DNA of 64,000 bases from Symsagittifera roscoffensis (taxonomy: Eukaryota > Xenacoelomorpha > Acoela > Convolutidae): the NCBI RefSeq assembly GCF_963678635.1, contig NC_087069.1, forward strand, positions 29,864,776 to 29,928,775, given 5' to 3'. The notes beneath the pieces were generated by a model, which saw only the letters and a program-made list of their open reading frames with translations, had not been told where the DNA came from and ran no database searches. The stretch's first letter is position 1. The number at the start of each line of letters is the position of its first letter. Shown one piece after another: positions 35,683-46,137 of the stretch. The position numbers were made by a program, and so were the translations under genes.

Positions 35683-36180
35683 CTGACAGTTGGAGAAGAG
35701 TAATGAACGCAAGGAAACTGAAAAATCCTTCTTGTTTTTTCAAGAATCTTCAACTTTTGAATGTCGAAGAAAAAAATAGATGGCATTGAAGCTCTTTGAA
35801 TTTGGAAATCAATTTATGATAGATACTTTTTTAATAAAATTAACCCAATTTGAGAAAAACGGATCAATAGCTAAAACTTTTATTTCGCTGGGAAATCTGA
35901 TAATTAATTTCCATTTTCGAAATTAGAAGTCCATTACGTTTTTCGTGACCTTTAAACTACTGCTGTTCGATAGTGGAGTTTGCCTTCCTTTTAACAATAA
36001 AAATAACTATTGCTGTTCGATAGTGGAGTTTTCCTTCCTTTTAACAATAAAAATGCACAGAATTTTAAAAAGTAATCACACGTCAAACCACGAAAAATGC
36101 GCGCGAACTAATTTAAGGACTGACTTTTCCCTGAAAACAAAACAAAAAAATCAGCAAGACCTATTAAGAGTAATCACTAC
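35640..36180 (-). repeat. Exon-1/5'-flank module, copy gamma (attached to the intact exon)
   Basis: This copy contains the intact exon 1. Its outer part includes caatttgagaaaaacggatc and the tgctgttcgatagtggagtt block, which here is tandemly duplicated (35,957-36,054, two ~49-bp units). The caatttgag...ctggacc block alone also occurs near 47,095, 47,695 and 53,335, so the module is at least partly a dispersed repeat. Confidence 0.6.
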
Positions 36181-36249
36181 ATTCATTACTCTTACACATA
36201 CATAACTTTCTCACTTAAACATTTTTCACAACACTTTTTTTAGTTTTGT

Positions 36250-36352
36250 TTGCTAAAGAAAAGGATAACAAAATTAAAAAAGGATAGCAAAGTTAAAAAA
36301 GGATAGCAAAAAAAGGATAACAAAGTTTAATAAAAGGATAGCAAAGTTTAAA
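36250..36352 (+). repeat. Minisatellite, ~20-bp A-rich units
   Basis: Five or so imperfect copies of aaaggatagcaaagtttaaa in tandem. Confidence 0.8.
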
Positions 36353-36525
36353 AAAAAACAGAAGTAAAATTGTAGTGGGAGGTCAGCCTCTCGTCACTTT
36401 TCTCTTATTTTGTCTGAAAACCGAACACTTTCCGACTAATTTCTGTAAGAGAACCTTTTCAACTTTTCTTTTCAAAATCCAAATCACGACCAAAAACTCT
36501 TTAATATGGTACCACTACCCTTCAG

Positions 36526-36640
36526 TAATCAAAAAATTTTGGACAAAAACGACCTGAATTCAAAGTTCATTCCCACTCTTCGAGAGTTGTCGGAACAATT
36601 AAGTCTGATTACACATAAAACAACGTCGCTTTCCTCTGCA
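36526..36640 (+). CDS. Candidate internal exon, unidentified
   Basis: An acceptor ctacccttcag (AG at 36,524-36,525) and a consensus donor TGCA/gtgagt bound a 115-bp stretch with one open frame. It encodes 38 residues including FIPTLRELSEQLSLITHKTT, a leucine-spaced amphipathic stretch. It enters with one base of a codon and leaves at phase 0. I found no partner exon. Not assigned to a family. Confidence 0.3.
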
Positions 36641-36664
36641 GTGAGTTCGGTTGACAACATTTAA

Positions 36665-37900
36665 CTCCTAACAAACGAAGAAGCTCATAACAAATGAAGG
36701 TCAAAAACTAATGGCCTCTTAAAAACAGGAAACATTAATGTGACGTCCTTGCAGGACGCCATGTTTTTGATATTCGCCAATTTGATAGATATCTTTATGT
36801 AATTCACCTTAACATTAAACTGGAGATCAAACTTATATTTACTTAAACAATTAAAATATTGATAATTAACTCTACCAACCATTAGAGAGATTTAACCGAG
36901 CTGTAAGCCAACTGATCAGATAGAAAGAGAAAAATTTATTCTAATCATGCTCTGACTTGCTCCAATCGATGAGATAGATTCTAGAGGAATAGGTCTGACC
37001 CAAGCATCCCTCAGTGAAAGATATGCCTAACCGCTTGAAACATTTCTAACAATAATACACACTGATAGCCGGTAGTCCTTATTAATAACATAACGGCTCG
37101 ATAACAAACTACCACTAGACAAAAAACAAGAAAGAAAGACTGTATATGACAAAAGTTCATCGCCGCTGTGGTAGCCTCGATCCCTGCTCAAAACAGGCTT
37201 CGGGCAAGGATTGAGAAAAAAATTTTAAAGAGAAATTTTGTTAACTCTTGTCTTGTGTTTTGTTGAGTTGTTTAGCGCCGTGGGGTCGTATTTCATTTTT
37301 CTGCGGGCCAATTCTTCTCATGCAGGAGTTGAGGCGGTTTCTATACAAAGATTGGAGATGTGATGTCTTGGATTGAAAACATGCAGGCGGCAAATGTAAA
37401 AAGTTAACTGCTTTGAAATCACCTGTGTGGTTTATTTCCAACTATTTCAGTTTTGTCATGTAATTATTATCTGCCGTTTTCTCATTTCAATTTATTCCCT
37501 TGAGAGCAACATTCTGCTTAACAAATATTTTGTTTCAACTCGTTTCAAATGGCAGGCGTTCTTATTGTGGCTCTGTATTCGGAAACTCTGCACCCAGTGT
37601 CGTCGAACTTACACTCAGGGTCAACTGAGAGCATCCTCAATCAATGCCCGATGCCGAAGTTTTTTTTTGAAATTTCCCACACGTAGTTTCTGCTAAGAAA
37701 AATTCAGCTTGCTATTAAAGCTGCTCAAACTTTTGGCCTCGTTTTCAGAGAGAAAGATTGATAATTGCTTAAACATTGCGAGTCAAACCTCAACACCAAG
37801 TCATGAAAACGTATAAGGAATTGTCTGCAAACAGTTTTACAGTTAATGCCAAATTGATGGCAATATCTTTTCAGAATATCAGCAAATCCACACTAATGTG
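36665..37900. other. Intergenic with two protein-like stretches
   Basis: At 37,241-37,400 the minus strand is open and protein-like (LNSCMRRIGPQKNEIRPHGA) down to a stop. At 37,549-37,686 the plus strand has a 45-codon frame starting MAGVLIVALYSETLHPVSS. Neither has convincing splice sites or a known homologue. The rest shows nothing. Confidence 0.25.
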
Positions 37901-37914
37901 AATATCGCTCCACG

Positions 37915-37985
37915 AATAATCCGATAGCCCTCTAACGTCGCCGATCCGATAGCCATCTAATCCGATAGCCTTCTAACCTCTAACA
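37915..37985 (+). repeat. Short tandem repeat (ccgatagccNtctaa x3)
   Basis: Three imperfect copies with variable spacers. Likely slippage. Confidence 0.65.
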
Positions 37986-38087
37986 TGTATATGAAAAATG
38001 AAATTATTACACAGAGGCCAAGCTGAGCTTCCTCGCACACTTGCCCAAAATATCCGGAAAAAAGTGAGAATTTGCAAAAAAAAACAC

Positions 38088-38185
38088 GTCTCAACTGGAA
38101 TCGAACTCCCAGGATTTGTCTTCTAAAGTATGAAGGTTACGATAATTTGGAATAAAGCTGAACCATCGAGCTGCAGGAACTAAGC
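38088..38185 (-). other. tRNA-like sequence, possible SINE head
   Basis: On the minus strand, agctcgatggttcag resembles an A box and ggagttcgattccag is a good B box (GGTTCGANTCC class). Spacing (~60 bp) fits a tRNA-like promoter. The acceptor stem does not pair well enough to call a functional tRNA. Confidence 0.45.
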
Positions 38186-38214
38186 CGACAAAAATGAACT
38201 TTAGTTTGCAAAGC

Positions 38215-38370
38215 GCCCGCGCGGATTCGAACCGCAAGTTTTGCCATCCCAGGCTGCTGTTTTAACTCTACGCAAAAAGAGTCGGATGGTTGTAATTGAA
38301 CTTATAATTACCAAGCGGTCACGAAGTTGAAAATACCCGAGCAGAAACCCTTCATGCCGAAAAAAAATTC
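38215..38370 (-). mobile_element. tRNA-derived SINE, copy 1
   Basis: Minus strand: tgcggttcgaatccgcg (B box with pairing T-arm), preceded by gcctgggatggcaaa, and accgcttggtaatt as a weak A box. The order and the flanking tacccgagcagaaaccctt are shared with the 38,770-38,960 copy, so the two belong to one family. Confidence 0.5.
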
Positions 38371-38769
38371 AACTTATCAAAAATATTTCTTTAAAAAGTC
38401 CCTTTCCCCTAAGAGCACAAACACTCGCACAAAAACTTTTTCGATCGTAACGACGCAATAACAGGCCACTAAGTCGATATTAATTAAGTCGAAAATTATT
38501 CGGCGGACAAAAAAGAGAAAAAATGAAAAAGTGCAAAAACAAAAAAAAAGAAAATGTGCAACTTTATTAAATCGGGCTGCTTAAATTACAACCAATGTGA
38601 AAAACAAAATAAGATTCTGCCGGATATTTGAAACGCTAAAAACAACTGCAGTGAAAATTCTTCACAGCTAAAATAAACGATTCTTAGATGTGTCAACTAA
38701 GCCGACAAAACAAGATGACAAGATATAGATCGAAGTGTTTTTGAACCGAAATATTTACCCTTTGAAAAA

Positions 38770-38960
38770 CACAGTTCCTGGTCAGATTCGAATCCAGGAC
38801 CTTTGCCGTTCCAGGCAAATTCTTTACCACCATGCTAAGTGTGTTCGAGACACGACTAAATTTGAATTCACAATGAACCAAGGTACCACCAGAGCCCACT
38901 GGAGTTATTTACTGAAAAAAGTACCCGACTGCAATACCCTTGCTTATCGCATGGGTTAAA
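38770..38960 (-). mobile_element. tRNA-derived SINE, copy 2
   Basis: Minus strand: cacttagcatggtggtaaag (A box), ttgcctggaacggcaa (a stem-loop with GAA in anticodon position) and ctggattcgaatctg (B box). The A-box region nearly equals that of the 32.9-kb SINE. Confidence 0.6.
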
Positions 38961-39282
38961 ATGTTAGTAAAAATGAAAAAGAGAATATGCTCTTCATTCC
39001 ATGCCACATGCGCTATGTAATAAAACTAACTGATATATTTTGCGTCTGATAACTTAATACTAATTCAAATTGCAAGCCTCAATTCAAAAGAATAATTTAG
39101 TTCGCCATTTCCACTCGAACAAAACTATATTGCGCGTAAATTATTCCATTTTGGCAATTGTCCAATACCTATTACTTTCTGAAATACGGTCGCAGGTGAA
39201 ACATCTTTTAAAATTTGAGCTCATGCTATTATTATTATAGCTTTACAATCAGAAGTCTGAAGAGCGTGAGCCCGATATGAAG
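38961..39282. other. Intergenic, nothing recognised
   Basis: AT-rich, no exon or repeat boundary seen. Confidence 0.35.
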
Positions 39283-39441
39283 TCAATGATGATGGTATGG
39301 ATTGTCTTGGCGGCAGGTGCTGCAATGACATGCAAATTGCCAAGAACAAATGTCCAGTTCACTGTCAACAGCTTTCGGAGGGTTCGGCTCAAAAAATGAA
39401 GCCAAAACTTGTAAAGCTATGAGATTCGTCTCGAGAGTAGA
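39283..39441 (-). CDS. Candidate terminal exon, unidentified
   Basis: The minus strand is open from an acceptor-like gtcag (exon base 39,441, phase 0) to a TGA at 39,283. It encodes 52 residues with LASFFEPNPPKAVDSELD and a Cys/His-rich end (CHCSTCRQDNPYHHH). The frame extends a further ~45 bases upstream, so the exact acceptor is uncertain. It could pair with the exon at 40,389-40,211, which leaves at phase 0. Family unknown. Confidence 0.3.
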   Translation of the reverse strand, partial: STLETNLIALQVLASFFEPNPPKAVDSELDICSWQFACHCSTCRQDNPYHHH

Positions 39442-39548
39442 CTGACTAGTTCCGTACTCTGGACTACACCAAAAGATACTATTCAGCAATAGTAACAATT
39501 ACATGAAACTTTTTTCATCCTATCTCTCTATGTTTGATTTTGAACTAA

Positions 39549-39640
39549 CATAAAGCTGTCACAAGGCAATGATAATTTGCATGGTGAACAAATCAGCCAC
39601 TCGCAAGGCACTTGTACTTCATGCAAAAAAAAAACAATTC
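39549..39640 (+). mobile_element. MITE family 2, partial copy
   Basis: Bases from agctgtcacaaggcaatg through gtggtgaacaaatc to the catgc end parallel the left half of the 26,827-27,047 copy (cgttgtcataatgcaatg, tggtgaacaaatc). Confidence 0.45.
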
Positions 39641-40210
39641 GAAAAATTGAAATGTGGAGAGAGAAGTCCAAATGATCCTTTGAATGCTTTGGTATTTTCT
39701 GGAACTTTTTCAGAAACATTGAATCAAAAATTTTACATCCAAGCCCGGCTAAGCCTCCCTTCATTATAACTCGTGATGGCGCCAAATCTAACTGACGGTC
39801 TAAACGTCATTTGGGAAACATTTTGATATAACCAATTGCCTCTGAGAAAAACTTGGCACACCCATATCAATCCTCTGTAACCCTGATGCGGCTTTTTGTC
39901 ACGATCATTTTGTCAAAAAAAAATAAGCTGAAAGGCGATTCAAACATTTGAATCACAATACGCTATAGCCAACAGACACAGCAAACCAAAATCAAAACTA
40001 GATTTTCCGGTGATTTACAAAGAATTACAGTAAATCCACTAACAATCTTGTACATCAACCTTCTATTCAGATCTTGAAAAAACTTGAAAAAATAGGAATA
40101 TGAGAAAAGACATCAAAAATTATGAAAAAGTGACAAACATGTAAAATAAACACCATTAACCAATCAAAATCAAAGACTTTAAATTACATACTAAATTACG
40201 TAAATTTTAC
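39641..40210. other. Intergenic (or intron), nothing recognised
   Basis: No coding exon or repeat boundary seen. Confidence 0.3.
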
Positions 40211-40389
40211 ACAGAGGCGAAGCTGTGCTTTGCAAACAGCAGCGAGAACACAACTAGGAGCAGCTTTATAAAAAGCAGCTTTAATCATACCCCTTAAATG
40301 TTCTGCCGAGACAGCATCCACTTCTTGTTCTTTGGCAATGAAATCTTTACAAAATTTGTTGCATATTATTTCTAAATTTTCTTGATAAT
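40211..40389 (-). CDS. Candidate internal exon, unidentified
   Basis: The minus strand carries 59 codons without a stop between a cgtcag acceptor (exon base 40,389) and a TGT/gtaaaa donor. It encodes ENLEIICNKFCKDFIAKEQE, then MIKAAFYKAAPSCVLAAVCK, an amphipathic Cys-containing segment. Composition and lack of stops favour real coding sequence. The acceptor is weak, and an R2-like retroelement fragment on the plus strand begins ~20 bp away, so upstream exons may have been displaced. Possibly joined to the candidate exon at 39,441-39,283. Confidence 0.35.
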
Positions 40390-40410
40390 CTGACGATACC
40401 GTTCCTTCTC

Positions 40411-41885
40411 ATATAATGTCCGATGAGGAGGGAAATACCCAAATTGAAATGAAGAAAGGGGCCAGAGTAATTGGTTCTGTCATAGGATCCGAGACTGAAT
40501 GTAAAACTTTCTGAGAAACTCAGAAGAACAATAAAATACTGAAAAAACTTGGCAAGATCGCGAAAACATCACCACAAAACGTGTACTCCTGTTACACCAA
40601 AGGGGTACAAGAAAAACTATCGTTTTTAGCTAGAACTACCCCCAATACCACAGAAAACATGCAGGCCTGCGAGAAGATACTGCAGGAAAATCTCATTCCA
40701 AATTCAATTGGTGATATCAGCCATCAACTTAGAGACATCGCTTCTTTGCCACTAAAAATGGTTGGTCTAAATATCAAGCTACCTTCTGACTATGGGAATT
40801 TTTTAGAATGGTCAATTAAAACACCGTCAGTCCTAGACACATATGACCCATTAACAGCTATATCTGAGCAAGAAAAAATCTATACAAGAATTAAAACACC
40901 AAAACTGAACGAACAAACCAAAAGAGAACTAACATTTTGAACAAGTTGAGCCACAAGGAAAAATACGCACTTGAGCTGGCCTCCGAAAAAGGAGCCTCAA
41001 ATTGGTTAAATGCACTGCCACTTAGCAGATATAAATTTAACCTGAATAAATCCGAATTCCGGGATGGAATGTATCTCAGATATGGATGGGAACCAACCAA
41101 CATTCCACTCACATGTGCATGTGGTCAATCTTTTGACCTTTCCCACGCTCTTCACTGTGCAAAGGGTGGATACAACCACATGAGGTATAATTAAATCAGA
41201 GATACCTTTGCCAACCTCATGAGCGAGGATTGCTTTGATGTTGAAATCGAGCCGAAACTTCAGTCGTTGCAGGGCAGGAGCTTTGTCAAAATTGAACCAC
41301 AACTGACGAAGACGCTCAAATAGATGTAAAAGCAAACGGATTATGAGGCTCAAGGTTTAGCCGAACTTTCTTCGATGACAAAGTCTTCCACCCGCACGCA
41401 AAAACTTCACAAAGACTACTGAAAGACGCCTACAAGTACCACGAATCACTAAAAAACTCAAAATACCACATAGCTACAAGCCGAAAAGAGCAACTTCTGC
41501 CCGCTCATTTTTGGCTGCACTGGTGGTACCGCATCAGCAGCTACTCGGACAATGCAGCGCATAGCTGGAAAACTTGAGGAAAAAAGGCATCAAAGCTACG
41601 CAGAAACAAAAACTATAAACTAAGATAAGCTTCGCGCTGCTCAGGAGCGCTATCCTTTGTATACGGGGTTGCAGATCATTGCGTAAGACGCAATTCATAG
41701 ACAATTCAATTTGTGCTGTTGTAGAGGAGGGACCGTTGAAGTAAATATTTTTAATGACAATGCATTAAATGCTGACTTGACTTAATTCTTGCAATATTGT
41801 TTATTGATGTATTTATATAATGCTGGTATGGGCCCTATCCAGCTTGTACACGACCGTACCTAAGCGGAAGGGCCCCTTCTATAAT
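40411..41885 (+). pseudogene. R2-like non-LTR retrotransposon (family A), 3' half, decayed
   Basis: The plus strand encodes, in pieces, the RT thumb region (YTKGVQEKLSFLARTTP, LPLKMVGLNIKLPSD) at 40,581-40,940. Next come a CCHC-type finger (CACGQSFDLSHALHC) and the start of a restriction-like endonuclease domain at 40,937-41,194. Then, past frameshifts and a stop in MRYN*IRDT, there is a D..DxK-like core whose second motif has changed from FFDVK to FFDDK. The CCHC finger followed by R-(H/Y)-N, EPKL and RLD...DVK motifs is the arrangement known from the R2 superclade. The 3' UTR ends with ggccctatccagcttgtaca and cggaagggcccctt, which pair as a terminal stem. Truncated at the 5' side and not functional. 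Confidence 0.75.
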
Positions 41886-41902
41886 TTACTTTTTTATATA
41901 TA

Positions 41903-42136
41903 ATGTCCGACCAAATACATTGCATCATATGTAACAACCACCTACGCGGATGTGGAATTTGGTGCACAACAGGCGCAGCCTACATGCATGTAAAACGAAG
42001 CGGCCTTAACCGAGGCAGCAACAAGGACCAAAATTCCACCTGCAATCGCTCTACCTCCCTGATTACAGACAACACTACAACTGACATCCAAGTCCCTCCA
42101 ACTCAACCTCAACAAGCTCCTTTGACCAATGATTAA
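41903..42136 (+). pseudogene. Family-A ORF2 N-terminus (PHD finger) fragment
   Basis: Starts MSDQIHCIICNNHLRGCGIW and continues with YMHVK(C to R)SGL, closely matching the PHD finger of the minus-strand element at 46,113. Several zinc-binding Cys positions are lost (CTTGAAYMHVKRSG). It begins only ~20 bp after the 3' end of the preceding family-A copy, in the same orientation. Confidence 0.7.
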
Positions 42137-42189
42137 AATCACAGCAACTCATAAAGAACCGGGAAAATATTTGAAATAAAATCTGCATA

Positions 42190-42896
42190 TTTGAGTGTAC
42201 TCTGACATCACCGAGTTACAGGGTTGGTAGTATCAAACTTTATATATAAAAAAATTTATACACGTTTTTATGTAGATTTTCAAAAACCATAAAGTTTTTT
42301 ATATCAAGTTCAATGAACAATTTTAAAACTAATTAAGGAACAAAACATCTCGGAATCTAAAACAATTGGTCAGTCGCATTTGGACGTTAGATTTGCAACT
42401 TTCAGAGCTCTTACAGTAAACAACTACAGCGTTGAGAATTTCAAATTTTGAGAAACTTTAAAATTAAGTTTTCTAAAAAACTCTTTTGAAAAAACCAGAA
42501 AAAAACGTCATATCTCGAAAACTACAACTATTTGAGAGGTCATATTTGGAGACAAGATTCGCAACCCCTGGGAGTACCCTCACAGTACCCAATTTTTCTG
42601 AAAACTTTTGAAAAATCTCAAAAATTGTCGCATCTCATAAACTAAGATAAGTATTGACTATTGATATTTTGAGGCAAAAAACGCAACCCCAGGAGAAGCC
42701 TGACAGTACTCCACTAATGGGTTCTTAATTTAAGACTTTTTGAAAAAAAACTGGAAAATCGATCAAAGAAATTTAACCATTGCAATATACGATTTAGTTC
42801 AACCTTGAAAAAATTCTTTCATTAAACATGCAAAAAATACGTCGAAAAAGTTTAAAAACGGCAAGATAGTGAATTCGGCATTTAAATATATAAAAG
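42190..42896 (+). repeat. Dispersed repeat built of ~115-bp subrepeats
   Basis: Three diverged subunits, near 42,365, 42,512 and 42,628. The recurring blocks are tcatatctcgaaaactacaa, catatttggagacaagattc, gcaacccc and cagta. The same block order occurs at 47,130-47,660, and the last part at 53,018-53,300. It joins directly to the 3' end of the minus-strand family-A element. Confidence 0.7.
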
Positions 42897-42899
42897 AAA

Positions 42900-43323
42900 A
42901 AAACTAAATTACAAAAGGGGCCCTTCCGTTTAGTTACGGTAAGTGCACAAGCTGGATAGGGCCATACCAGCGATATGAAAATGCATATATATCAGCAATG
43001 AAGTCATAAATCAGCATTAAATGCATCGTCGTAATGTTAATTTATCTTAGCCGTCCTTCCTCTACAATAGCGCTTATGGAGTTGTCGATAAATTGAACTT
43101 TGCGTAGCGATCTGCACCCCCTTATACAAAGTATAGAGCTCCTCAGGAGCTCGAAGCTTATTTTAGTTCTTATGTAGTTTATAGATTCTGGATAGCTTTC
43201 TTGTCTTTTTTCACTTAGTTTTTCGGCTAATCGCTGCATCGTCCGCGTGGCTGGAGCAGCGCCACCGTTGCATCCGAAAATTAGCGAGCAGAAGCTACTC
43301 TGCTCAACGTTTAAAATTCTATG
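42900..43323 (-). mobile_element. 3' end and 3' UTR of the minus-strand family-A element
   Basis: On the minus strand it holds the end of ORF2 (around the LEKKQESYPESIN-like region), then the non-coding tail ending ggccctatccagcttgtgca and cggaaggggcccctttt. It lacks the double hairpin found in the nested copies, so it represents the ancestral tail form. Confidence 0.7.
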
Positions 43324-44755
43324 CTAATATTTGGAGTTCTTCAGCGTTTCGTGGTATTTGTATGCGTCTTTATTCAGTTTTCGCGATGTTTTGGCATGGG
43401 GGTTGAAAATTTTCACATCAAAGAAAGCGCGGCTGAATCGTGAACCCCAGAGTCCGTTGGCCTTAATGTCAAGTCGTGCCTCATCTTCAGTTGTAGTTGA
43501 ATTGTTGACAAAGCTTTCGCCTTGCAAAGGTTGAAGTTTCGGCTCAATCTCGACGTCATGGCAAACCTCGTTTATGAGGTTGGCGAATGTGTCTCTAATT
43601 TCATTGTATCTTATGTGTGTGTAACCACCCTTTGCACAGTGAAGCGTATGTGTCAATTTAAAATCAGCACCACATGCACATGTGAGTGGGGTTTTGGTTG
43701 GTTCCCATCCGTATCTTAAGTAAATACCATCTCTGAACTCTCATTTATTCAGGTTGAAGTTGTATCTGCTCAGTGGTAGAGCATTGAGCCAGTTAGAGGC
43801 TCCCTTTTCAGAGGCCAGGTCGATTGCGTATTCAACTGTTTCATTTAAGGAGTTAATGAGGTTTGTTTTTTTTTCGATTTGTTCTATCAGTTTTCAATTT
43901 TTTGATTTTTGTACAAATTTTTTCTTGCTGTGTTACTGCTGTAATAGGATCTTGAGATTCCAGTTAGTGATGTTCCCTTAGACCATTCTAGGTAGCTTTC
44001 ATGATCGGATGGCAGCTTGATGTTAAGTGCGCCCATTTTAAGGGGTAAGGAAGATATCTCACGGAACTGGGGGTTTAAAGTGTCTTTACGGACTAGGTTA
44101 GGTAATAATTGTTCTTTGATAATATTTTCACATATTTCTAAGTTTTCCATAGTGTAAGGCGTTGTCCTGGCAAAAAATGAAAGCTTTTCTTGAACTCCTT
44201 TAGTATAGCAGGCATAAACGTTTTGCAGGGAGGTTTTAGCGATTTTCGTTAGTTTTTCAAAATTTTGATTTGCTCATTCTGTTGAAATTCCAGGAACTTT
44301 TTACATTCAGATTCTGTTCCTATAACTGAACCAAGCACTCGGGCTCTTGCCTTTATAGTGATTCCTGTATTTGCGAAGATTTTCTGAGCTTCACCGAATT
44401 TTTCATCCTTGACAATGAGTTGGCATTTGGATGCTTTTACGTGGTAGCCGAAAATTTACACAGTGATACAATTTTATCGAGGATGGTTCGTAGATTGCTT
44501 AATTTACCGACTGCGTTTCCGTCCTCTGCGTATCATTTCTGGGTTACATCGTCTACTGATAAAAGTTTAATGAGGGGTATTATGGCTAGACCGTACAAGG
44601 CCATTGCTAGTGGATCCCCCTGGGTTGTCCCTTCTTGAGAGTAGATTGTTTTTTTTTGTTAACGAATAGTTTAGATGGATTGGAGTAGGAGTTCTTAATC
44701 GCTGTTAAAAGGGAAGGGCAGGTATTTTCGATTTTTTTTAATGCCAGCTTTCGGT
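43324..44755 (-). pseudogene. Family-A ORF2, RT palm to endonuclease, decayed
   Basis: The minus strand continues the 44,756-45,805 frame after a one-base shift near 44,795: DAENAFNSLNRK (RT motif A) reads in the new frame. Then comes QEGTTQGDPLAMALYGLAII (motif B). Motif C is YAED instead of YADD and is preceded by a TGA where a Trp is usual. The thumb (LPLKMGALNIKLPSD) lies at 44,150-43,887. The C-terminal CCHC and nuclease part (THTLHCAKGGYTHIRYNEI, ARLDIKANGLWG, FFDVKIFNP) is at 43,656-43,324 and is well preserved. The element is inactive because of the frameshift, nonsense codons and the changed catalytic motif. Confidence 0.8.
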
Positions 44756-45805
44756 TCAGCGAGTTGAAAGCGTTTTCGGCATCATCAGTAAAACAGCATC
44801 GGTGGAAGTTTTGCTGTATTGATCTCTTAGCGCGTGGATCGCATATTCAATGCCACATTTTTGTCCTAGGCAGATTTGGTAGTTTGAGCCGAGCGACATG
44901 AGTTCGTTTTTTAGGCATTTAGTTATTGTTCGCCCTATTATCCTACGCATAACTTCTCCTATGCCTATGAGTCTTACCCCTGGATTCTTATCTAAGGGTA
45001 TTAATCTGCATGCGTTATATGGTTCCATTAGTTCTGGATTTAGTTCTTCTGTGGCCAATTTTTTGGCAATTTTAGCAATTGTTTTTGAAATTTCAACTGA
45101 TTGTTGCCCGAAGTGTGTTAGAATACGTCTCCATTCATTTGCATCGAGGCCAGATGGTCCATGCGATCCGTGCGTTCTCATGGCTGCCTTCTTGATATGT
45201 TGACCGTTTATCTGATCAAACATCGATGGATGGAAAGGAATTGTTTCGTTTGAGACTGGTGTAATATAGTTCTCATCAATTGGTTTAGATGGTGGGTGTT
45301 TCTCTATGAGAGTCTGTTCTACTGTCTTACCTTTGACAATCTCGTCGAGCGAAAGAACGCCTTTAGATGTGTCTGTTAGTTTTGCAATTGCGCTTGATAT
45401 TTTTCCAGTACTCATTAGTTTGTTGAACTGTTGTACTTCAGTTTCAGTTTTTCTTCTACTTCCTTTCAACAAGCGCATTTGCAGCGCCTTTCCTTCATTA
45501 TATAGTCCATCCAGGTCTCCGTCTTGCCATTGCTTAAGTCGCCTTGCTATTGTTTTGGATAAAGATCCATCAATTTCGGACTTTGTTTTGCACAGTAATA
45601 ATTGTGGAAAAATCATTGCTGCGAGCATTGCGAAGGTATTTTCGTTGTTTTCTATTAGGCTGTTTAAAGTTCTATTGAGGGTTTCAATGAAGTTATAACC
45701 AACTTTATTTTTTGACAAGATCATAAAGACTGGTTTCCAGTGGACCACTTCGGTGTATATTTTCCTAGTGGTTTCTACAGGGGTTCTGGACAGGGGTTTG
45801 ACCAT
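44756..45805 (-). pseudogene. Family-A ORF2, N-terminal part of reverse transcriptase
   Basis: 349 codons open. Contains GSHGPSGLDANEWRRIL (start of RT), CRLIPLDKNPGVRLIGIGEV (RT motif 0/1 region) and RRIIGRTI. The V-R-(P/L)-I-G-I-G-E signature is typical of a group of non-LTR RTs in cnidarians and other invertebrates, and the C-terminal nuclease places the element in the R2-type superclade. The Utopia clade is a reasonable candidate by inference. The frame is lost at ~44,795, inside the codons before RT motif A. It overlaps the PHD segment by 31 bp in another frame, so a second shift separates it from its proper N-terminus. Confidence 0.8.
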
Positions 45806-46113
45806 GGGTCTTGTATTGTTCTAGGTTCTATAGTGGAAGACTCTCCTGTGTTTTGTGAGTGTGGGGCAGTGGAAGTGTGAGGGTGCATTTGGGGGAGCGT
45901 GGTTGTAGCTAGGGTTGGGGGATTGCATTCATGCTTGTCGTTAGCTGAATGAAATTGGGAGGTGCAGCGATGACAACTGAAATCGTCATAGTCATCACTG
46001 CTGCGGGCTAGGCCGCTGCATTTTACATGCATGTAGCCTGGGCATGTGAAGCACCAAACACCTCCGCCTCGCAGGCTGCTTTTACAAATAAGGCAGTGTG
46101 TTTGAGTAGCCAT
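45775..46113 (-). pseudogene. Family-A ORF2 N-terminus: PHD-type zinc finger
   Basis: 112 codons. The pattern CLICKSSLRGGGVWCFTCPG then YMHVKCSG and later CHRC gives C-x2-C-x9-C-x2-C-x4-H-x2-C-x14-C-x2-C, a complete C4HC3 PHD finger. A Pro/Thr/Ser-rich linker follows. The ATG lies 24 bp after the stop of the upstream SGNH ORF. It was probably continuous with the RT before a frameshift near 45,790. Confidence 0.8.
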
Positions 46114-46137
46114 TTTAGGAAAGACGGCGGTGTCAAG

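Noticed and set aside
38215-38300. Functional tRNA gene
   Set aside because: The B box is good, but the A box is weak, the stems do not pair fully, and a related copy at 38.8 kb shows it is a SINE.
45306-45698. 130-codon plus-strand open frame
   Set aside because: It lies opposite the clearly recognisable reverse transcriptase frame on the minus strand and is its shadow.
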